A DNA stretch of 64,000 nucleotides from Pogostemon cablin (Eukaryota; Streptophyta; Magnoliopsida; Lamiales; Lamiaceae), in assembly GCA_023678885.1 (NCBI GenBank), contig CM042983.1, positions 24,596,279 through 24,660,278 on the forward strand. Direction: 5' to 3'. A program made the translations under genes and the position numbers. Shown in pieces: positions 44,771 to 56,512 of this stretch (position 1 is the first letter of the stretch; the number at the start of each line of letters is the position of its first letter). Under the pieces are notes generated by a model, which saw only the letters and a program-made list of their open reading frames with translations, was not told where the DNA came from and did no database searches.

Positions 44771-46369
44771 TGATAAGTTGCTAAAATGTCATATTTTAAT
44801 TTCATATTTTCCCCATGTTTGGATGTCGATTAATCTTTAAATGCTCATTTTGATTAAGTTTTATATTTTGTAGGCATGAAAATGATTTAATTGATGTTAT
44901 GGGCTAATTGGACTACTTTTGAAAGATGAGGATGTGGAACTACATAGAGAGAATCGGACTGTGCGTAAGGCGTGGTCACGCCTTAGTTGCTGACAGCAAT
45001 CTGGAAATTGAGAAAAAGATACAGTAGCATTTTTGCTGATAAGGCGTGGGCACGCCTAAGGATCTGGACGGGAATATACAATCTTGAGCGCTCAAATCAA
45101 TTCTCCAATATTCAGATCTGATCAGTTCCTATTTTTTAGGGATTCATAAACCTCTTAACTTGTCTAGATTATTCCTGCTTTATGTTTTAGTTAATTATCT
45201 TATCAGTTTTTATTAGTTAGTTTTTAGGTAGTTTTAGGATTAGTTTTTGGAGAGGAAAAAAACTCCCCGTGAACTCCCTTCCTCACATCTTATCATTCTT
45301 CCATTCTATATTCTTCTTACGTTCATACGCTGTAAGACTCCAGGATGGAGATACACTTCTGCTTTTATTTAATTATTACTATGGATTGCTAAATCGTTCG
45401 TCTAGCCGGATAATTGGAGGCTTGGTTCAACTAATCATGTGAGATTTAACTGGTTTTAATTCTTTTTCACGTTACATTATTTGCATAATCCATGTTCTTA
45501 ATTATATTATTTGGCATGTTGTTTAACCTGATCAATTACTCAATATGTGAAAATGATATGGGCCAATTAGTACGTTAAATCCGTAATTGTTTAGTCGTCT
45601 CTAATACAAGTGGCAAGTAGCGTAATCGTCCGCATCTCACTTTTGATTATTGCTATAGTGGATATGCAACCTAGTCTAAATTAATCTACATGTGTGTTTG
45701 TTGGCTAGAATTGGGTCTTTCTAGGTTGAATGCAGTCAGTAAATTAAATCCTATGATGGTATATAGGGTTGTTTATTTGGCTAGAAAAGTAATTAGAGGT
45801 GGCAACTCAAATCCCCTATTCCACTTTGGTATTCCACTCCCTATTCCATAACTTATTTCCTATTAAAATACTATACCCTAGTTAATGACCATTAAACCCT
45901 TGGAGCATGTGGTGAAAATTTGGCCATTAATTACGACACGTGGCTAGAATCTAATTCATGTAATAGGAGATGAAACATCAAATGTAATAGGTGATCCCAT
46001 TTGTTAGAGGTGGTACCCTAATTATCGACTAAGTATGGAAAGATTAGGTCGTTAGGTAGTACCAATGACTATAACCAGTTTGGTGTAAAGTGAAAGAGTC
46101 ATCATTGCATCCGTGATCGTGTTTGTTGAACCATTTCGAAGATTATCTTGGCTAGACACTTCAACTCATTTAATCACTTATTTTACTTTGTTTTTAATCT
46201 CCTGCAAGTTTAGTTTAAGTATAAAACTCAAACCACCCCCCCATCCTTGATTTAATTATTTTTTTTTAATAAACTTGTTTAACCAATCTCTGTGGAAACG
46301 ACCCTACTTATCACTACTCAAGTTGTAATTCTAGTAGGTTTTATTATTTGTTGGTTTCGACACCCACCA
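44771..46369 (+). repeat. 3' LTR of D with MITE insertion
   Basis: Starts TGATAAGTTGCTAAAATG and ends at CACCCACCA. It includes the palindrome AAGGCGTGGTCACGCCTTA (about 44970-44988) and the second AAGGCGTGGGCACGCCTAAG near 45041. Without the nested MITE it is about 1.39 kb. Confidence 0.8.
45803..46003. mobile_element. 201-bp MITE-like insertion in the 3' LTR of D
   Basis: Flanked by the 10-bp duplication TTAGAGGTGG (45793-45802 and 46004-46013); the 5' LTR and the inverted fragment have the empty site. The ends CAACTCAAATCCCC and, inverted, CAAATGGGATCACC are weakly similar. The duplication length suggests a Mutator-type origin. Confidence 0.7.
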
Positions 46370-46629
46370 AGACCCAAACTATCCTTCTCGAACACCTCCT
46401 CATTTTCTCTTAACTTCTTCGCTCGCTGCCATTTTTTATCAGCAATGGCTTGGTCAGATTGGCTCACTACAGAATTTGGACGCGCAGGGAACGCTGGAGT
46501 GAGCTTGTATCTAGCTGGGATTGAACTTCACCATGAGGCTTTGTCTGATCTACAAGAATGCCACTTGGCTTGACTTGGTCACCCTCCAATTCCAGCTCGG
46601 CTAGAACTGGTTCCGAGCTAGTGGTCGCG
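46370..46629 (-). pseudogene. Middle part of gag of element E
   Basis: Encodes ATTSSEPVLAELELEGDQVK, a stop, then KKWQRAKKLRENEEVFEKDS, which aligns with KKWKRAKKLRAEKDKAKEV in element B. Left and right neighbours in E are displaced by D and B/C, whose insertion sites are only about 255 bp apart. Confidence 0.6.
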
Positions 46630-48649
46630 TGTTGAGAGTGGAAATTAGCGTGTTTGAGTGCCCAATTTAACACTTTTTTAATGAGAATTGTTGTTATATA
46701 TTAGCACAATGGTCTTATATTCATTATATGTGAGAAAAAGGTGCACTTGAGGTGTTTTATTGTGTTTTAGGTAGAAAAAGGACCAAAAGTGTAAAGTTGG
46801 AGAAATGGTGAAATTTATGCAAGAATGCTGAAAACGCACGTCCAACTTTCATAATTTTTCTATGTTCGTGTGGAGATCAAAATTTGTTTGTGATATATGT
46901 TTGGAATTCCATTGAAGAGAGGGTCGTTTTGGCATAAAGAACACTCAATTCGGAGTCCGAACGAGGAAGTTATGAGCAAAGTGGTGACGTCGCGCGAGCT
47001 GTGCCGAACAGAATTGCTATGCTACTTTCCGTGGCTAGTTGTACATTCAAATCATAGAGTTTTCCTAATTTCTTTATATCTATAGAAACCCAAGGAAGAG
47101 AGGATCGCGTCAGCGCAAAAATCACTCAATTTGGAGATTGGATGTGAAAGTTATACGCGAAACGGTGAGACTGCGCAAGCTGATTCCGCCCGATTTGACC
47201 ACGACAGGTGGGTTCGACCTGAGCATCAGATCGAACCAAGGTCGAACCGGATGGCGGAAAAACTGGTTCGACCATGACAGGTGGGTTCGACCTATTGTTC
47301 TGGTCGAACCAAGCACCTGGAGCTTCCAGTAGGGTGATTCGACCACGGTTTGACCTGGAGGGGTTGGTTCGACCTGTTTGTGAGGTCGAATCGAGCTTCG
47401 GGAACTTACCATATCCATATTTTCGAGGCCTAAACGCGTGAGATAATTAAAGAAGCCAGTTCCAGCCCTAGGAGACGTGATTACAAGTATAAAAGAAGGT
47501 CTATGCAGCCACAAAAAGAGGATTAGAACACAATACAATTGAATAGAGGAGAGGCCACACATACAACACCCCACAAGGGGGGATCACCCCCATACATCAC
47601 CCACTTCCTTTCCTTCATACATCCATCACTTTGAAGTTTCGTTTGTGGAATCAAGAGGAAAACCAAGAGGAGGATTCAAGACGGAGAAGGACGCAACGAC
47701 GCCTACATCAAGGGTTTATTCATTTCCTAATTTATCTTGTAATTTTCCAGACATCCGGGTAAGATCTATCCAACACCCATGATTGCTCTTCGAAACAACA
47801 TGGGCTAGAGCCTTTTTGGTAGAACTAGGATTGTGAAGGTTTTACGAATTAATTGAACTATCGTGTGTAAACTCCGTACAACACTACTTGTGGATTATTT
47901 TATATATGATTGTGCTTTCTTAATCCATATTCACAGTCGTTTTGTGCATCTTCAATTGGTATATAGAGTCTGAATATATATCTTAGTTGTAGATTGAGTG
48001 TGTTCACTGCTGAACAGGATTCCATGTTATGATTCTAAGTGAGGGGACTCCGAAGCTTCATTAGAACTATCATATATTAATACTTATTAATTGAATTGAA
48101 TTCGGGTTAGTAAGTAGGATAAAGAGGATAATTTTATAGTACCTATAAAGGGAGATCATATCGGGTTAGGTTCCAGACGTGAAAAATAATTGATACTGAT
48201 AGTACTAAGAAAGGGGGGTGAAATTATATCTCTTGCTCCGAGATTATTCACACGTGTTACACGCATGTATACTTGTGTCTATAGAGTAGATATACATGGC
48301 TTAGTGATGTGTCCATATTCCACAAGGCAGAGTCAGACATCAACACATGAAAGTGAGATTAATGAGTGAAACTGGATTATCCTAGAGCTACCTATTATCC
48401 TACTTGATCCACTTTCGTTAATTCTTCGAGTGATATTTTATTTAATTTGTTATTTTAATTAATTATTTATTAGTTAATCATTCAATCCTCAAACTATATT
48501 GCCACACTTGTCTTAATTAATTTAGTAAATAATTAAATTGATAATACGCCGTCCTTTGGGTTCGATGTTCACTTGGTCACTTACTTAAGCTGCAACTGAT
48601 ATCCTTAATACTTGGGGATTAATTTTGCGTTCAAAGAAAACGCACATGA
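46630..48649 (+). repeat. 5' LTR (B)
   Basis: About 2.02 kb, TGTTGAGAGTGG to about CGCACATGA. It holds the TTCGACC/GGTCGAA cluster at 47190-47400 and TATAAAAG at 47488; downstream it has CT-rich and GTACCTATAAAGGG blocks shared with LTRs A and C. Confidence 0.85.
47190..47400 (+). promoter_or_regulatory. TTCGACC/GGTCGAA inverted-motif cluster, LTR B
   Basis: About ten copies of GGTTCGACC or GGTCGAACC-type 9-mers alternate in orientation, ending about 90 bp before the TATA box. The 19-mer GGTCGAACCAAGCACCTGG at 47302-47320 recurs in gag at 49948-49966. Confidence 0.7.
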
Positions 48650-48655
48650 AGTTTC

Positions 48656-48673
48656 TGGCGCCGTTGCCGGAGA
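48656..48673 (+). promoter_or_regulatory. Primer-binding site of B/C, tRNA-Asp type
   Basis: TGGCGCCGTTGCCGGAGA differs at one base from the N site. Confidence 0.8.
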
Positions 48674-48832
48674 TGACTGTTGTTATTGATTTTATTATTT
48701 CTAGTTGATTAAGATTTTTTCTTCTTTTATTTGTGATTATTTATTTTCTATCTAACCTTGAATTTTTCTGAGATACTTGTGCACTAGGAAAAGGAAAGGA
48801 AGGAAAGAAAGGAATAACACATTGATCTAAAC

Positions 48833-50802
48833 ATGGCCGGAGCAAGGCAGAATCCGGATAATGTTGCCATACGTGAAATTTTCACGAACTTTGTGAATGT
48901 CAACATGGGGTTGATAGGAGCAAGGATGGAAGATGACGATTTTGAGATACATCCCGCGCTTATTAACATGGTAGAGAAGAATCCCTTTTCTGGAGGTTGT
49001 TTTGAAGATCCATATCAGCATCTCCGGAGATTTCTTGGTTATGCAAACACTCAAAAAGGTGCTGGAGCTAATGATCATGCTAGGCAGATCGCCCTATTCA
49101 AGTTTTCATTAATTGATATGGCAGAAGCTTGGTATGAGACTCTTGATGCAGCAGAAGTTCTTGGAGAGATACATGCCACCCTCAAGGATCTTAAGATTGA
49201 AGCGAGAGATCATCCAATTCGTTATGAATCAGGGTGAGAAATTTAATGAGACGTGGGATAGGTTTAAAGACATGCTCAGGAGGTGTCCACAGCATGGAAT
49301 ATCTAAGGCTGAGTACATAAGCATCTTCTACTATAGATTGGATTGTGAGTCGCGTATTTTTATTGATGCATCATCAGGAGGTGCGCTGTTATCTAAGACA
49401 TCACTTGAAGCTTAAAAATTGTTTAATGACATCTCGATGAATTCATGTGATTGGCCAGTAGAGAGAGATAGAGGATCATATGTATTTGGCAAGGTAGCGC
49501 AGGTTGAACATCAAGTGGTGAAGCCGAATAGAGAGAATGAGTTCGTCTCTAGTCTAGTTAACATCAACAAGATACTAGAGTCCCAGCAAAGGCAGATCAC
49601 AAAGTTGACACAAAGGGGGCCTAGTATGAGGCAGCAACCAGTGAAGAGTGATGAAGATACCTTTAATCGTTACATGGTTGAGAATGATGCAAGGATTGAT
49701 CGTCTTGAGGATACCATGAATGTTGATCGTGCAGATTTATCTAAGCAATTGAAGGACCTTACCTTGATTATGGGGCAGATGACCGCGAACGTGAATCAAT
49801 TGACATAAAAATTGGAGAATAAAGCCATCACGTTAAGGTCTGGAGCACAGTATGAGGGACCGATGATGCCGGAAACAAATTTAAAAGCTCCAGGAGCAGG
49901 ATTCGACCTCCATTTGACCAAGCCAATAGGTCGAATCACATCATGGAGGTCGAACCAAGCACCTGGGCAACCTCCGGAGCTTTCAGTTGACCGGTTCGAC
50001 CAAGACCCTCATGGTTCAACCAACTCAGTTGGTCGAATCGTGGTCGAACCAGCCTGTTCGCGACCCCCTGTTTTATCTGAAGTGCAATTCGACCATGTCA
50101 AGCATGGTTCGACCAACCCTGTTGGTCGAACCGTGGTCGAACTACCCTGTGAGAGAGCGCTCTATTTTGTCTGAAGCAAGGTTCGACCACGATCACCATG
50201 GTTCGACCAGCCCTGTTGGTCAAACCGTCGTTGAACCAACCTATCATGTGGAGAATGCAATTTCTGAAGCCCAGTTCGACCACTACATACCTGATTCGAC
50301 CTGTCCAACAGGTCGAACCGACGTCGAATCCTCTCAGAACGAACCCGTTTCTACGCCGAATGCTCCACATGATATTGATGATACTCCAGTACCATTATAT
50401 GAGCAGAATACTGAGCTAACAGGTGAAAAGAAGTGGAAAAGAGCAAAGAAGTTGAGAGCCGAGAAGGATAAAGCGAAGGAGGTTGAACGTGATGAATGGG
50501 GAAGACCAAAGACCAAGATACCTCCTTCGTTTCCTTCGAGATTGGCCGAAAAGGGATTGGAAGAAAAGTTTAAAAGGTTTCAAGATGTCATGAGCAAAGT
50601 AAGCTTGAACATTCTTTTCTCTGAAGCAATCATGGAGATGCCATACTATGCCCGATTCCTCAAGGATATTATATCAAAGAAGAGAAGCTTGAATGGAGTG
50701 GAGACGGTGAACCTATCAGAGAATTGCAGCTCGATCCTTCAAAGGAAGCTGCCTGCAAAGTTGAAGGATCCGGGAAGCTTCACCATTCTTTGTGACATTT
50801 GA
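48833..50802 (+). pseudogene. Gag of element B/C, broken
   Basis: The Athila gag signature DFEIHPALINMVEKNPFSGG lies near residue 37. The gag domain runs to AEAWYETL, shifts frame near 49150, and continues with WDRFKDMLRRCPQHGISKAE to 49415 (stop). The frame reopens to 49808 and 50174. From about 49985 a 94-bp tandem array interrupts the normal gag linker; it is open in the frame of 49987-50802, which then reaches KKWKRAKKLRAEKDKAKEVE and VETVNLSENCSSIL. At least two stops and two frameshifts. Confidence 0.75.
49890..50335 (+). repeat. 94-bp tandem array of TTCGACC/GGTCGAA motifs inside gag
   Basis: Four units begin near 49989, 50083, 50177 and 50270, most ending in TCTGAAG. Each holds two or three of GGTTCGACC and GGTCGAACC in opposite orientation around a GTTGGTCGAACCGTGGTCGA-type core. 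A looser stretch of the same motifs precedes (49890-49985). In frame it encodes repeats of the type FDH...GSTNPVGRTVVE. Confidence 0.8.
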
Positions 50803-50823
50803 AAAGGGTCGGCACATAAAGCC

Positions 50824-51420
50824 TTGTGTGATTTGGGGGCAAGCGTTAATTTGATGCCTTTGTCCATATTTAAAAGTCTTGGTTTGGGGGATCTCAAACC
50901 CACGAATATTGCTCTTCAATTGGCGGATAGATCCATGACTTATCCGAAGGGTTTAATTGCAGATGTTTTAGTGAGAGTGGATAAGTTAGTTTTTCTCGTG
51001 GATTTTCTTGTACTTGAGATGAAAGATGACAAGGGTGACATTCCCCTTATTTTAGGGCGACCGTTTCTTGCCACAGTTGGAGCTATGATAGATGTTAAGG
51101 AAGAAAAGCTTAGACTGCGAATGGATAATGAAGATATGATTTTCTCTCTTGATCATGCAACGAAGATGCCCATGGAGACTCAATCGTGCGAGAGCATTGA
51201 CGTGGTTTCTAACTTGTTTAATCTTGATTTTTCTAAGACAGGTGATTCTGAATTTAAGTGGAAGATTGACAAGGAGGAGTCTAGACAGCCATGGGAGGAA
51301 GAAAATTCTGAGGATCATATACTTGTGACCAAGAAAGGTGAGGTGTTGAGTGTAGACAAGAAGAGGGAAAGAAAGTATTTGAAGGTGAGGATGCGACAAG
51401 ACGGTCCTCCGATCAAGTAG
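50824..51420 (+). pseudogene. Retropepsin-like domain of element B/C
   Basis: Encodes CDLGASVNLMPLSIFKSLGL and LILGRPFLATVGAMIDV, ending KVRMRQDGPPIK, very like the C-terminus of the N ORF (KVRMRGESGM). The frame is open from 50824 and is preceded by one stop (50800-50802) in the same frame as the end of gag. A 60-bp repair would join the two, so the gag-protease fusion has only recently decayed. Confidence 0.75.
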
Positions 51421-53329
51421 TCTACAAAGCAGTAATCCATCGCGACTCTCCGACGTTAAACATGAGCGCCTGTTGGGGGCTTGCCCTTCCGTTTTATTGC
51501 TTTATTTCTTTCGTATGAGTAAGAGATTTCTATATTTAAGGTGCTTACTAATCGACAATTACATCTTTGCAAACTTAGTTTCAACTTACGTTTTTACTAA
51601 GTTTGGGGGGGTGTGATGTACTTACCTCATTGAAGCACCAAGAGTATAATCTTTTCTTTGTAATGTTTGCTAGGGGAGTTGATTTTTTTCGATATGTTGA
51701 AACTTTAATCGATTTTGATGTGTCAATTTTTTGCAATTTGCCTAGTGTTCTATGGTGTTTCTAGTGCGTGGAGTCAATTAGATAGTCAATTTATTATTTT
51801 TTATAGTTCTCCTATTTTATTATTGATGAATCTTGTGATGATGAGTGTTTTGAGTTTTGATGATAGAAAAGGGTAACTAGGTGGCGAGACGAGTTCTACA
51901 TAGAGGCTTTGACTCGAGGAGCTTGTGCATACGCTTTGAAGGAGAAATCAGGTGCCATCGTTTCCTTATTCAAATTTTATGTGTGCTTTTAATTAATGGA
52001 GTGGAAGGATTGAGTTTTTGGTGGTGATCCATATGAGCTTATATTGTTTAAATTGTGCCTAAAATTCATATGCTCTTGAAATTGATGAAGGAAGTGTACT
52101 TTAGATATATTGTGGTATGAAGTTCTATGTGTACTTGTGGGATATTACTTACCATGAAAAGTGCTCTATTACTTGTTAAAACCCATGTGAGAATTTGAGC
52201 CTTATGATCATGTACATAATCACATGATATTTCTTTTCTGGTAAGTATTGTTCTTGTGTGTGTATTCTAGAACTTGCCTCTTATGTTACTTGAAACTACA
52301 TGTGTGTTAGATGATGGGAGATGATTTTAGGCCATCCTTGAATTAATGAGTCACTTAGCCAAAAAATTCCCTACCTAATAATGTTTATCCGTAGTTAGCC
52401 CCGTTGAGCCTAAAAACCTCATTCTTTGGTAGCCTACGAGAAATAACCACTTTGAGAATCTGAATTTTTTGAGCCTTGATTGTCCTTCTGGAAGAGAATT
52501 AATGGCTTTTCAAAGTGTGTTAATGGTGCTTGATAATAATTTGGGAAGGAATGAAATTGGTGTTGAAATTAATAGTGATGGATCTTAATAATGCATCTAA
52601 GGAGAAGCGTGGAGTAGTGTTTAAATCTAATACTCCATTAAATCAAATACTCTAGGGTAGTGCTTAAATCTAGTACCCTATGAAGGATGCTCGAGGTAGT
52701 GCCCGAAACTAGTACCTCGAGAGAAAAAGCAGAAAAAGAGAAGGAAAAAAAAGGATGTGCTTGAGAAAAGAAAAATAATTGTGCTTGAAGGTGAAGAATG
52801 AATGAAAATTGTCTGCAGTGAAAAGGAAGAGAGGATGAAAGTTGAAGTGAACAATCAGCTTTAGTTCTCCATTATTTGAGTCACATTGTCCATATATTTC
52901 CTACCTTAACCAAAGAGCCAATATTACATCCAAAAGAAAAGTCCTTTTTGATCCCATTGTCGAATCATACTTTTAGTGGTGGAGGGTTTGAGACTTTTGG
53001 CAAGCTTATGGTTACGCATGTACTTGAATTGAATTTGAGCATAAACACCTTAACCCATAAGTATACATCTTTTACACTTGAGTGTGAGTGATATACACTT
53101 CCCATGAGAACATATGAATGGAGCATTTGAATTGGTGGTGATTGTCTTAACTTGTATGCTATGAATTGATTATTAGATATAATGAGAGTTGCATGACCAA
53201 AGTTGATAACAATTGTATTTTGAATGGGATATTTACTGTAGTCCTTGTTTTCCCGCTAATTTTCCTACTCCCTTTCTCTTTATTTTTATTTTGTTGCCTC
53301 GGGACGAGCAACAGGTAAGTTTGGGGGAT
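51421..53329 (+). other. Noncoding 3' region of element B/C
   Basis: Contains a GAGCGCCTGTTGGGGGCTTGCC block after the stop, AAGTTTGGGGGGGTG (51598), the GAGCC-rich module (52320-52440), short repeats of CTAGTACC / GTAGTGC (52610-52720), an AG-rich block (52715-52770), hairpin GTTGCCTCGGGACGAGCAAC (53293-53312) and the polypurine tract AAGTTTGGGGGAT before the 3' LTR. Confidence 0.6.
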
Positions 53330-56300
53330 TGTTGAGAGTGAAAATTAGCGTGTTTGAGTGTCCAATTTAACACCTTTTTAATGAGAATTGTTGTTATATA
53401 TTAGTAAAATGGTCTTATATTCATTATATGTGAGAAAAAGGTGCACTTGAGGTGTTTTATTGTGTTTTAGGTGGAAAAAGGACAAAAAGTGTAAAGTTGG
53501 AGAAAAGGTGCAATTTATGCAAGAATGCTGAAAACGCACATCCAATTTTCATAATTTTCTGTGTTCGTGTGGAGATCAAAATTGGTGTTGTAATACATGG
53601 TTGGAATTTCATTGAAGAGAGGGTCGTTTTGGAGTAAAGAAAACTCAATTCGGAGTCCGAACGAGGAAGTTATGAGCAAAGTGGTGACGTCGCACGAGCT
53701 GTGCCGAACAGAATTGCTGTACTATTTTCCGTGGCTTGTTGCACATTCAAATCTTAGAGTTTTCCTAATTTCTTTACATCTATAGAAACCCAAGGAAGAG
53801 AGGATCGCGTGAGCGCAAAAATCACTCAATTCGGAGATGGGATGTGAAAGTTATACGCGAAACGGTGAGACTGCGCAAGCTGATTCCGACCAGTTCGACC
53901 ACGACAGGTGGGTTCAACCAGAGCATCAGGTCGAACCGGATGGTGGAAAAACTGGCTCGACCACGACAGGTGGGTTCGAACTGTTGTGCTGGTCGAACCA
54001 AGCACCTGGAGCTTCCAGTAGGGTGATTCGACCACGGTTCGACCTGGAGGGGTTGGTTCGACCTGATTGTGAGGTCGAATCGAGCTTTGGGAACTTACCA
54101 TTAGGGCTGGGGAAAAATACCGAAATTTCGGTATACCGCCCTTACCATAACGAAAAATATCGATTTTACCGAAATTTTAGGTATGCCGAAATTTTTGGTA
54201 AGGTATGATACCGTATTGAAAATTTTGGTACGATAAAGGTATATAAATGATCAATACCGCGGTATTTTGGTATATGCCGAAATATAGTAAACTATTCAAT
54301 TTTTGAGTAATATGATACGATATTACCATATTAGATGATACATACAATTATAATTATTATTTATGTATTATAATGTTTAATTAAATTATATATATACACT
54401 ATTTTATTAAAGATTAAATCTAAAATCCTACTATATATTTCTTCATAATTATAAATTATTGATAAAGTTCATTGACTAATTTCATGATATTAGTACTTCT
54501 TTTTTAATTAAGTATTCTATCTTATATGAAAATTTAAAAGTATTGATTTTAATATAAGTTCCATATATTTTTGTGTAGATCTCTTAGGTACTATTTATTT
54601 AATGACAAATAATTGTGTAAAACGAGTTTAGATATATTAATTATGTAAACTCGATTACTGTTTAGTACATAAAAAATTACTCTTTAGCACATAAATTGTT
54701 ATTTTTTAAATTAAAAAATTACTCTTCAAATTCTTTTAAATCACGATGTATCGATTACTTTAAGTACATAAAAATTACTTTTTAGAGATACGAATTATTA
54801 CTCTATAGTGTAAAAATTATTACTCTTCAAAGAGTAATTTTTTATATATTAAAGAGTAATAAGGCTTACATGTAAACCCAGTTTTCATGAGACTTACTCT
54901 TATTTAATTTGGTCGTTTGTAGATTGTCGTATATTTTTGAATTTGTTATTTATTAGAGTTTGTTTTATAGCTATCTTTCACTTTTCTAGTACATGTTTTT
55001 ATTAGATTTATTGAATTTTAGATGTATAACGGCATAGCAAACTATCTAATAGGATGGTATATACCGATATTTTAGGTATGGTATGGCATATCGAAATATT
55101 GGTAAGTAGAAGGTATACTATTTTCTTACACCGAAATATTGGTATACCGAACTAAGGTATACCGAAAGTTTAGGTAAGGTAACGGTATGATTTTTTATAT
55201 ACCGAAAATTTTGGTACGGTATGTGGTATGACCAAAAATCTTCGGTATGCCATACCGCCCACCCCTACTTACCATATTCGTATTTTTGAGGCCTATATGC
55301 GTGAGATAATTAAGGAAGCCAGTTCCAACCCTAGAAGACGTGATTACAAGTATAAAAAGAGGTCAATGCAGCCACAAAAAGAGGATTAGAATACAATACA
55401 ATTGAATAGAGGAGAGGCCACACATACAACACCCCACAAGGGGGGATCACCCCCCATCCATCATCCACTTCCTTTCCTTCATCCATCCATCACTTTGAAG
55501 ATTCGTTTGTGGAATCAAGAGGAAAACCAAGAGGAGGATTCAAGATGGAGAAGGACGTGATGATGCCTACATCAAGGGTTTATTCGTTTCCTAATTTATC
55601 TTGTAATTTTCCAGACATCCGGGTAAGATCTATCCAACACCCATGATTGCTCTTTGAAACATCATGGGCTAGAGCCTTTTTGGTAGAACTAGGACTGTGA
55701 AGGTTTTACGAATTAATTGAACTATCGTGTGTAAACTCCGTACAACACTACTTGTAGATTATTTTATATATGATTGGGCTTTCTTAATCCATATTCACGG
55801 TCGTTTTGTGCATCTTCAATTGGTATATAGAGTCTGAATATATATCTTGGTTGTAGATTGAGTGCGTTCACCGCTGAACAGGATTCCATGTTATGATTCT
55901 AAGTGAGGGGACTCCGAAGCTTCATTAGAACTATCATATATGAATACTCATTAATTGAATTGAATTCGGGTTAGTAAGTAGGATAAAGAGGATAATTTTA
56001 TAGTACCTATAAAGGGAGATCATATCGGGTTAGGTTCCAGACGTAGGAAATAATTGAAGCTGATAGTACCTAGAAAGGGGGTGAAATTATATCTCTTACT
56101 CCGAGGTTATTCACACGTGTTACACGCATGTTTACTTGTGTCTATAGAGTAGATATGCATGGCTTAATGATGCGTCCATATTCCACAAGGCAGAGTCGGA
56201 CGTCAACACATAAAAGTGAGATTAATGAGTGAAACTGGATTATCCTAGAGCTACCTATTCTCCTACTTGATCCACTTTCGTTAATTCTTTGAGTGATATT

Positions 56301-56512
56301 TTATTTAATTTGTTATTTTAATTAATTGTTTATTAGTTAATCATTCAATACTCAAACTATATTGCCACACTTGTCTTAATTAATTTAGTAAATAATTAAA
56401 TTGATAATATGCCGTCCTTTGGGTTCGATATTCACTTGGTCGCTTACTTAAGCTGCAACTGATATCCTTAATACTTGGGGATTAATTTTGCGTGCAAAGA
56501 AAACACGCATCA
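53330..56512 (+). repeat. 3' LTR (C), split by a hAT element
   Basis: About 2.0 kb once the 1,166-bp hAT and its duplication are removed. Motif cluster at 53883-54080 and TATAAAAAG at 55351. It ends ACACGCATCA followed by the TCGCG duplication. Confidence 0.85.
54102..55267. mobile_element. hAT-type non-autonomous element (1,166 bp) in LTR C
   Basis: Ends TAGGGCTGGGGAAAAATACC and, inverted, TAGGGGTGGGCGGTATGGC. Target duplication CTTACCAT (54094-54101 and 55268-55275); LTR B shows the empty site CTTACCATATCC. Subterminal regions are crowded with GGTATACCG and CCGAAATTTCGG-like palindromes. No transposase is present. Confidence 0.9.

Larger units (their letters stand above)
38790..46369 (+). 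mobile_element. Element D: LTR retrotransposon without recognisable gag or pol (LARD-like)
   Basis: TG...CA ends (TGATAAGTTGCTAA to CGACACCCACCA) with AGACC duplication (38785-38789 and 46370-46374). The 5' LTR starts at 38790, the 3' LTR at 44771. After removing the nested hAT, the inner part is under 2 kb of noncoding sequence plus one short ORF. It must depend on another element. The Tat/Athila-type motifs GCATTGGGGACAATGC and AAGTGTGGGGGA place it in Ty3/gypsy. Confidence 0.8.
46630..56512 (+). mobile_element. Element B/C: Athila-type Ty3/gypsy element with gag and protease but no pol
   Basis: It has a 5' LTR (B, 46630 to about 48649), tRNA-Asp primer site (48656), gag and protease pseudogenes (48833-51420), a 1.9-kb noncoding 3' region, a pre-PPT hairpin, a polypurine tract and a 3' LTR (C, 53330-56512). 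It is flanked by TCGCG (46625-46629 and 56513-56517). RT, RNase H and integrase are absent and the distance leaves no room for them. It sits in the gag of E, in opposite orientation. Confidence 0.85.

Noticed and set aside
47190..47400. Spaced short repeats resembling a CRISPR array
   Set aside because: Motifs alternate in orientation, spacers are irregular, there are no cas genes and the DNA is plant.
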